8,318 nucleotides of DNA, from contig JABDII010000480.1 in NCBI GenBank assembly GCA_013003805.1, positions 1 through 8,318 on the forward strand. The letters run 5' to 3'. Under the pieces are notes generated by a model. The model was not told the origin of the DNA, ran no database searches, and saw nothing but the letters and a program-made list of their open reading frames with translations. Positions within the stretch are counted from its first letter, which is position 1; every line of letters starts with the position of its first letter. Shown here piece after piece: positions 1-5,360 of this stretch. Made by a program: the position numbers and the translations under genes. The DNA comes from Gemmatimonadales bacterium (GTDB lineage: Bacteria > Gemmatimonadota > Gemmatimonadetes > Gemmatimonadales > GWC2-71-9).

Positions 1-1041
1 GGTGTAGTCCGTCTGACCGTCGCCGTCGCGATCCCCCACCTTGGTGCGTGCAGCATCCCAGCGTGACTCACGCGTCGCGCTGAAGGCCATGTCGCGCACG
101 TTGTCCGCGGTGAAGCGCCAGCGGAGCCGGCCGGTCTCCGAGGTCCGAGTCGCACGGCCCGGCCCGAAATCGTCCTCGGTCAACACAGCCACCACCTCAT
201 CGCTCTGCTCCGCCCGCCTGAGGCGTTCGAGAATGGGCGCTGGGAACACCTCCGCGCGGTTCTGGAGCGAGCCGGTGCCCATGATCACCCAGCCCTCGGG
301 GGCCTCGATGGTCACGTCATAGTTGCCGTAGCCCATGTAGAACTCGGCGCTCCCCAGATACGAGTCCAACTGCCAGCCGATCACGTCATCGTACACCGCC
401 ATCTGCGGATACCAGTAGGCCATATAGATGAGGTTGTCCTCATTCCATCCCATCCTGCCCGACTGCGGCGCCTTGAAGCCCCAGGAGATCTCGAGCGTGA
501 GCGAATCCCCCGAGCCGAGCGAGCTAGGCGGCCGGATGCCCATGATGGTCCCGCGAATCTGGTATCCCGGTCCGCTTCGTAGTTCGCCTTCGCTCAGCGA
601 TTGCCCGCCCGCCGACACGCCGGTGAGCTCAACACCGCCCGTCATCTCCACCGGGCGATTCCGCATCGAACCAGGGGCATGCAGGTTCTGCAGCAGGTGC
701 AGAAACACCACGTTCAGGGTTCGGGGAGAGCGATTGTGATAGATGATCGTAGCCCGCCCCTCCAAGCGCTTGGTCGCGGGATCGAGCGATGCCTCGATTC
801 GGTAGTCGGTCCACTGCTGCCAGTAGCTCACGCCGGGCGCACCGGTGGTGCTCCGCGTGTCGCCCTCGACGGCCGCCTGATATTGGGCTGGGGGAACGAC
901 GGGAGGCGGCACCGGGCGCTCGGGCCGAACCGCTTGGGGCGTGACTGCGGATTCAGGGGCCACGGCCTGCTGGACGACCTGAGTCGGACTGCTGCACCCG
1001 ACTCCCAGAACCACCGCGACTCCAAGCACGAGGCCTCGCAT
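1..1041 (-). CDS. M1-family metallopeptidase-like lipoprotein, N-terminal part (runs off left edge)
   Basis: The frame is open from an ATG at 1041-1039 to the window edge (347 codons, no stop). AGAGGA at 1052-1047 lies 5 bases before the start. Residues 1-15 are a short hydrophobic signal (MRGLVLGVAVVLGVG) followed by Cys16, a slightly non-canonical lipobox, so an envelope lipoprotein is likely. Residues about 18-68 are a Pro/Ala/Val-rich linker. From YWQQWTDYRIEASLD (about 86) onward it reads like the N-terminal beta-saddle domain of M1 aminopeptidase-type enzymes: a D-P-x-x-x-x-L-x-G-x-A-x-I-x-Y segment, then LNVVFLHLLQN, AYWYPQMAVYD, YDVTIEAPEGWV and WRFTADNVRDMAFSAT leading to WDA. These match the family pattern that precedes the GAMEN and HExxH motifs, which would lie beyond the edge. 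The visible part ends in an acidic loop, DRDGDGQTD (337-345), that may bind calcium. Family assignment is by recognition. Activity cannot be judged because the zinc site is not in view. It is transcribed divergently from the operon on the other strand. Confidence 0.82.
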   Translation of the reverse strand, partial: MRGLVLGVAVVLGVGCSSPTQVVQQAVAPESAVTPQAVRPERPVPPPVVPPAQYQAAVEGDTRSTTGAPGVSYWQQWTDYRIEASLDPATKRLEGRATIIYHNRSPRTLNVVFLHLLQNLHAPGSMRNRPVEMTGGVELTGVSAGGQSLSEGELRSGPGYQIRGTIMGIRPPSSLGSGDSLTLEISWGFKAPQSGRMGWNEDNLIYMAYWYPQMAVYDDVIGWQLDSYLGSAEFYMGYGNYDVTIEAPEGWVIMGTGSLQNRAEVFPAPILERLRRAEQSDEVVAVLTEDDFGPGRATRTSETGRLRWRFTADNVRDMAFSATRESRWDAARTKVGDRDGDGQTDYT

Positions 1042-1070
1042 CAGTGTCCTCTCTTTCCTCTGAGTGTCTC

Positions 1071-1098
1071 AAGATAGCCGTCCCCCAGGAGACCTGAA
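1071..1098 (-). promoter_or_regulatory. Weak candidate promoter for the minus-strand M1-like gene
   Basis: On the minus strand TATCTT (1076-1071, four of six matches to TATAAT) is preceded at a 16-base spacing by TTCAGG (1098-1093, three of six matches to TTGACA). It sits about 30 bases before the ATG at 1041. The -35 match is poor, so this is only a placement suggestion. Confidence 0.15.
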
Positions 1099-1131
1099 GC
1101 CGACTGTGGGGGTCCCGGCCGATGGGCTGGT

Positions 1132-1161
1132 TAGACAGACGCAACCGAACGGCGTTAGGAT
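1132..1161 (+). promoter_or_regulatory. Candidate sigma70-like promoter for the plus-strand operon
   Basis: TAGACA (1132-1137, five of six matches to TTGACA) is followed after 18 bases by TAGGAT (1156-1161, four of six matches to TATAAT). Transcription would start near 1168, about 20 bases before the ATG at 1187, leaving room for the AAGGA ribosome-binding site at 1177-1181. It is the only pair of this quality I noticed in the gap. It is a pattern match by eye, without a trained model for this lineage. Confidence 0.3.
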
Positions 1162-1186
1162 TCGTAAGAAACTGTGAAGGACCTTC

Positions 1187-2077
1187 ATGGCCTCCCCCGA
1201 GTCTCGGCCGGCAGCCGGAAAGACGCGGGCGCGGGTTTGGTCAACGAATCGAGGCGGCAGATTGCGTTTGAGGACCCCACGCCCTATCCGGGCAGCAGCC
1301 GTGAGCGGCCTGGTGGCGTTGGCCGTGACGGCCTCCATCCTGCCCACGGAGGGCGTAGCCCAGGGCGGCGCGTCCTCGCCCGGCGAGTCCCGCCTCCGGC
1401 CCACTCCCAACGTGAAGGGCCGTGCCTTCTACTTCACCCGGGCCGTCTACACCGACGTGGAGCGTCGCAACACGTTTGGGTGGTGGAGCGTCGACTACCC
1501 CAAGGCCGACCGGCAGTTCCTCATTGGGCTCAAGCGCCTAACGGGTATTGATGCCTACGACTTGGAAAACCCGGTGCGGCTCGACGATCCCAACCTCCGG
1601 CGATATCCCATGGTGTATGCCGTCGAGGTAGGACACATGGCACTCACCGAGACCGAACGTGCCGGGCTCCGAGACTTTCTCATGGCCGGTGGCATCTTGG
1701 TGGCCGATGATTTCTGGGGGTCTTGGGAGTGGGCCAATTTCCAGGCCCAGATGGAGCGCGTCCTCCCGGGGTACCCCATCATCGACCTCCCGCTCGACCA
1801 CCCCTTGCTGCATGTATTCTACGATCTCACCGAGGTGCTGCAGGTGCCTAACGTCGGGCTTGGTCGCGCCGGCGGGCGGACGTGGGAGAAGGACGGCTAC
1901 ACCGCGGCCCTCCGGGGCATCTTCGATGAAGACGGGCGGCTCCTGGTCGTCATCAACTGGAATAGTGATTTGGGGGACGCGTGGGAGTGGGCTGAAGATC
2001 CCTACTACCCCATTCAGTTCTCGAACTTTGCCTACCAACTCGGCGTCAACGTGGTCGTGTACGCCATGAGCCATTAG
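1187..2077 (+). CDS. Secreted DUF4159 domain protein (first copy)
   Basis: This 296-residue protein begins at ATG with AAGGA five bases upstream. The first 35 residues are unusually long and Arg-rich for a signal n-region. A hydrophobic core (about 36-52) and a G-V-A/Q junction near residue 58 follow, so export is predicted. The mature part opens with the DUF4159 signature: F83-T-R-A-V-Y88, then W100-S-V-D-Y-P-K-A-D-R109 and L-x-x-L-T-G-I-D (115-122). It continues with a Rossmann-like stretch, YPMVYAVEVG (140-149), an acidic helix (LTETERAGLRDFL), and GGILVADDFWG (168-178). From memory, DUF4159 is related to the glutamine-amidotransferase-like fold. There is no cysteine anywhere, so a Cys-dependent reaction is excluded. 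No biochemical function is established. It is the first gene of the operon, 11 bases before the VWA gene. No better internal ATG start was seen. Confidence 0.88.
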   Translation: MASPESRPAAGKTRARVWSTNRGGRLRLRTPRPIRAAAVSGLVALAVTASILPTEGVAQGGASSPGESRLRPTPNVKGRAFYFTRAVYTDVERRNTFGWWSVDYPKADRQFLIGLKRLTGIDAYDLENPVRLDDPNLRRYPMVYAVEVGHMALTETERAGLRDFLMAGGILVADDFWGSWEWANFQAQMERVLPGYPIIDLPLDHPLLHVFYDLTEVLQVPNVGLGRAGGRTWEKDGYTAALRGIFDEDGRLLVVINWNSDLGDAWEWAEDPYYPIQFSNFAYQLGVNVVVYAMSH

Positions 2078-2088
2078 AAGGGCCCTCG

Positions 2089-4371
2089 GTGCTCGAATCG
2101 ATCTTCTCCTTCCTCTTTAAGTATCGGCCGGCTGTGTACCAGCGCGGGCAGCTCGGGTTCGAGTCCCCGCTCCCGTTCGCGATGGTCGCGATCGGGGTCG
2201 CGGCCCTGCTCCTGGTCGTGCTGCTCACCTATCGGCGCGCGCGGCATCGGGTCGGGCGTCGAGACGTCCTCATCCTCGCGGGTCTCCGTGCGGCAGCACT
2301 CGGGCTCCTGCTATTTGCCATGCTGCGTCCGGTCATGGTGGTGGCCACCGTCGTGCCCCAGGAGAACATCCTGGCCGTGGTGCTGGACGATTCGAGGAGC
2401 ATGCAACTCGCCGATCAGGGGGGCGAGCCACGGAGCGACTTTCTCACCAACACATTCGCGTCGGAGGAGAGCACCCTGCTCGATGCCCTGGGCGAGCGCT
2501 TTGCCCTCCGGTTCTTCCGTTTCGGACGTGATGTGGCACGGCACGACGTGAGCCAGCCGCTCGGTTTCGGAGAAACCCGCACCAACCTGGGCCGGGCCCT
2601 GGCCGGCGTGCGCCGAGAACTCGCGGGCGTGCCGCTGGCCGGCGTCGTCCTGGTCACCGACGGAGCCGACAACGCCGCGGCGGAGCTCACCGAGCCGCTG
2701 CTCGCATACCAGTCCGATGGGGTTCCCATCTACACGGTTGGAGTCGGGCGCGACGTCCTGCCCCGCGACATCGAGGTCAGTCGAGTCGAGGCGCCCCAGC
2801 AGGTGCTCGAGGGATCATCGGTCATGGTTGACGTGATGCTCACCCAGACTGGCTTCCGCGGAGACCGCGTCACGCTCAACGTCGAAGACGCCGGACGCAT
2901 CGTGAACTCACAGGAAGTCCGCCTGGCCGGAGACCGGGAAGCCACGATGGTCCGCGTGAAGCTCACCGCCTCGGAGGCAGGAACGCGACTCTTCCGGTTT
3001 CACGTGCCACCGCAATCCGGCGAGCTCGTGGTGGAGAACAACGCGCGTGACGTCATGATCACCGTCGAAGATCGGCGCGAAAAGATCTTGTATTTCGAGG
3101 GCGAACCCCGGTTCGAGGTCAAGTTCATCCGGCGCGCGGTGGCGGAGGACGAGAATATCCAACTGGTCACGCTGCAACGGACGGCGGAGAGCAAGTATCT
3201 CAGACTGGGCGTGGACGGCCCTGATGAGCTCGCCGCCGGATTCCCCGAGACCCCGGAAGAACTCTTCGCCTATCGCGGCCTCATCCTCGGGAGTGTCGAG
3301 GCGAGTTTCTTCACCCATGCCCAGCTCGCAATGATCGAAGAGTTCGTGGGACGGCGCGGCGGTGGCCTCTTGGTGTTGGGGGGCCGCAAAGCGTTCAGTG
3401 AGGGCGGCTATGCCGGTACACCCCTGGAGAGTGTCCTCCCCGTGGTCCTCGGCCGGGATGCCGACCCGGAGTTCTTCCGAGAGGTGGAGGTCAGGCCGAC
3501 CCCAGCGGGTCTGGGGCACCCCGTGACCCGCCTCGCCGATGACACCGACCAATCGAGTGAGCGGTGGTCGATGCTTCCACCGGTGTCCGTGCTGAATCCG
3601 CTCGGGCAGACCAAGCCGGGAGCGAGCACGCTGCTCACCGGCCGGGCGGAGGAGTCCGGTGATTCCTACGTCGTGTTGGCGTTTCAACGCTACGGCAAAG
3701 GCAAAGCCATCGCGTTCGCGGCCCAGGACTCCTGGTTGTGGCAAATGCACGCCGACATGCCGCTCGACGACATGACCCATGAAACCTATTGGCGCCAGAT
3801 GCTCCGTTGGCTGGTCTCCAACGTCCCCGATCCGATTGCGGTCACGACACCCATGGAGCAGGTCGAGCCAGGCGAGAGCGTCACCATCACGGCGGATATC
3901 CGGGATTCGAGTTACCTCGGAATCAATGGCGCCCAGGTCGAGGCTTCCGTCACCGACCCCCTGGGCGTTGAGGAGACCCATCCACTCGAATGGACCGTCA
4001 CGGAAGACGGAGCCTACCGGACCAGCTTCACGGCCGAGGTCGCAGGCCGGTACGACATCCGGGTCGAAGCGCGTCGCGGTGACGGTGTCTTGGGAGAGGA
4101 CCGCGTCGAGATTCGGGCTGAACCACAGCCGACCGAGTTCTTCAGTCCAGCAATGCGCGCTGCGTTGTTGAAGGACATCGCGACACAAACTGGCGGACGA
4201 TTCTATACCGAGGCTTCCCTGGGCGGGTTAGCGGAAGACGTCCGCTACACCGAAGCCGGAACCACCAAGCGAGAATCGCACGATCTCTGGGATTTACCCA
4301 TCCTGTTCCTGGCGTTGCTGGCGTTCCTCGCTTCGGAATGGATCCTCCGGCGGCGGCGGGGGCTCGCGTGA
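2089..4371 (+). CDS. Membrane-anchored VWA protein with degenerate amidotransferase-like domain
   Basis: This 760-residue protein starts at GTG, with AGAAGGG (2076-2082) six bases upstream. Predicted membrane segments are about 30-47, 60-80 and 736-753. The Arg-rich loop 49-58 and the RRRR tail (754-757) should be cytoplasmic, which puts the large central region in the periplasm. The VWA domain (about 93-215) has an intact MIDAS: D100-D-S102-R-S104, a Thr in the GETRTN segment (163 or 165) and T190-D-G. A beta-rich region follows (about 222-325). Next is a GATase1-like region (about 330-585) with ILYFEGEPRFEVKFI, AYRGLILGSVEASFF and GGGLLVLGG (424-432). A beta-sandwich (about 592-681) and a helix ending in TGGRFYT precede the last membrane segment. 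The whole protein lacks cysteine, so it cannot be a working Cys amidotransferase despite how such proteins are often named. It probably binds a partner through metal-bridged VWA contact, like Bat-type proteins. Its stop overlaps the next start. Confidence 0.9.
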   Translation: MLESIFSFLFKYRPAVYQRGQLGFESPLPFAMVAIGVAALLLVVLLTYRRARHRVGRRDVLILAGLRAAALGLLLFAMLRPVMVVATVVPQENILAVVLDDSRSMQLADQGGEPRSDFLTNTFASEESTLLDALGERFALRFFRFGRDVARHDVSQPLGFGETRTNLGRALAGVRRELAGVPLAGVVLVTDGADNAAAELTEPLLAYQSDGVPIYTVGVGRDVLPRDIEVSRVEAPQQVLEGSSVMVDVMLTQTGFRGDRVTLNVEDAGRIVNSQEVRLAGDREATMVRVKLTASEAGTRLFRFHVPPQSGELVVENNARDVMITVEDRREKILYFEGEPRFEVKFIRRAVAEDENIQLVTLQRTAESKYLRLGVDGPDELAAGFPETPEELFAYRGLILGSVEASFFTHAQLAMIEEFVGRRGGGLLVLGGRKAFSEGGYAGTPLESVLPVVLGRDADPEFFREVEVRPTPAGLGHPVTRLADDTDQSSERWSMLPPVSVLNPLGQTKPGASTLLTGRAEESGDSYVVLAFQRYGKGKAIAFAAQDSWLWQMHADMPLDDMTHETYWRQMLRWLVSNVPDPIAVTTPMEQVEPGESVTITADIRDSSYLGINGAQVEASVTDPLGVEETHPLEWTVTEDGAYRTSFTAEVAGRYDIRVEARRGDGVLGEDRVEIRAEPQPTEFFSPAMRAALLKDIATQTGGRFYTEASLGGLAEDVRYTEAGTTKRESHDLWDLPILFLALLAFLASEWILRRRRGLA

Positions 4372-5360
4372 GAACCCAGCTCCTCTGGATCTCTGCACTC
4401 GTCGCACCGCTCGTGACGTTACCGGCGCAGACGCATCTCGTCGTCGTCGCCGGGCTCGGTGGGGAGGCACGGTATCGCGACAGTTTCCACCAATGGGCTA
4501 CGGAACTCATGGATGCCGCTACCGGCCGGCTCGAGGTCCCGGCCGGCAACATCATCTACCTCGCCGAATCGACCGATCGCGATCCGACACGGATCCAGGC
4601 CCGCTCTACCAAGGAAAACCTGGAACGCGTCCTGGGGGAGCTGGCGGCAGGCGCCGCGACGAACGCCCAAGTCTTCATCGTGTTGATCGGTCATGGCAGC
4701 GCGCGCGGCGGTGAACCGAAGCTCAACCTGCCAGGGCCGGACTTGACCGCCGAAGACCTGGCGCGCCTTCTCGAGGCCTTCCCGACCCAAACGATCGTCG
4801 TCGTCAACTTCGCGAGTGCGAGCGGAGACTTCATCCCGGCCTTGTCAGGACCACGGCGCATCGTCATCACTGCCACCAAGAGTGGTGCCGAACGCAATCA
4901 GACTCGGTTCGGGAGGTTCTTCGTCGATGCCTTTGCAGGAGATCAGTCGGACGTGGATCATGACGGCAACGTGTCCCTGCTGGAAGCGTTCACCTACGCG
5001 CGACGCGAAGTGGTCCGCACGTACGAGCAACAGGGCATCCTCCTGACCGAGCATGCCATGCTCGATGACAACGGCGACAAGGAGGGAAGCCACGAACCCG
5101 ACCCCGCAACCGCTGACGGCGCCTTGGCCAGGACCATCACGTTGGGAGGCGGCGGGGCCGAGCGGGCGATTCGTGATCCCGAGCTGACAGCGCTCTACGA
5201 AAAGAAACGTTCGATCGAGCAGGCCATTGCCGAGTTGCAGCGCGACAAGGGGCAGTTGGAGTCCGCGGTCTACGAGCGGCGGCTCGAGGAGTTCCTGCTC
5301 GATTTGGCCGGCACCAATCGGGCGATCCGCGAGCGCGAGGGAGGGGGCTCGACACCATGA
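4368..5360 (+). CDS. Secreted caspase/legumain-like (clan CD) protein with Ser at the catalytic Cys position
   Basis: I chose the GTG at 4368, which overlaps the upstream stop as GTGA and gives 330 residues with a clean signal peptide (MRTQLLWISALVAPLVTLPA-Q). An in-frame ATG at 4338 would add ten Pro/Ala-rich residues inside the upstream gene and spoil it. The domain at about 24-190 resembles peptidase C13/caspase folds: strand VFIVLIG, then the His dyad residue in H109-G110-S, then IVVVNFASASGDF. The S150-A-S-G153 segment aligns with the usual C-x-S-G, so the nucleophile Cys is Ser. The protein has no cysteine at all. RRIVITATKSG and an FGRFFVDAF helix follow, typical of the fold. Residues 195-206 form a textbook EF-hand loop (D195, D197, D199, G200, V202, S203, E206), and another acidic turn is LDDNGDKEG (232-240). 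Residues about 272-325 are a charged heptad-like helix, probably a coiled coil. It could be a pseudoprotease, a binding module, or a serine variant. Confidence 0.85.
   Translation: MRTQLLWISALVAPLVTLPAQTHLVVVAGLGGEARYRDSFHQWATELMDAATGRLEVPAGNIIYLAESTDRDPTRIQARSTKENLERVLGELAAGAATNAQVFIVLIGHGSARGGEPKLNLPGPDLTAEDLARLLEAFPTQTIVVVNFASASGDFIPALSGPRRIVITATKSGAERNQTRFGRFFVDAFAGDQSDVDHDGNVSLLEAFTYARREVVRTYEQQGILLTEHAMLDDNGDKEGSHEPDPATADGALARTITLGGGGAERAIRDPELTALYEKKRSIEQAIAELQRDKGQLESAVYERRLEEFLLDLAGTNRAIREREGGGSTP

Larger units (their letters stand above)
1042..1186. promoter_or_regulatory. Divergent intergenic region between the M1-like gene and the DUF4159-VWA operon
   Basis: This 145-base gap separates two divergently facing starts, so it should hold the promoters for both transcripts. 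It contains a nested imperfect inverted repeat: CCCCCA (1082-1087) pairs with TGGGGG (1107-1112), and within it CAGG-AGA-CCTG (1086-1096) forms a small 4-base stem. These could be an operator or a 5' UTR hairpin of the minus-strand gene, but the stems are short and may be chance in GC-rich DNA. No tRNA or riboswitch architecture was recognised. Confidence 0.6.

Noticed and set aside
601..1077. A 158-codon plus-strand frame over the M1-like gene
   Set aside because: The minus strand is open throughout and encodes a recognisable M1 N-terminal domain with lipobox; the plus-strand product is Arg/His/Gly-rich and unrecognised.
1174..1551. A plus-strand frame starting just before the first DUF4159 gene
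   Set aside because: It overlaps the DUF4159 gene in another frame, ends abruptly, and has no motif; AAGGA at 1177-1181 lies inside this frame and fits the ATG at 1187.
2908..4188. A 426-codon open frame on the minus strand opposite the VWA gene
   Set aside because: It is a shadow of the GC-rich VWA gene. The plus-strand product has recognisable domains, membrane segments and operon junctions, while the antisense product is His/Arg-rich with no family resemblance and no ribosome-binding context.
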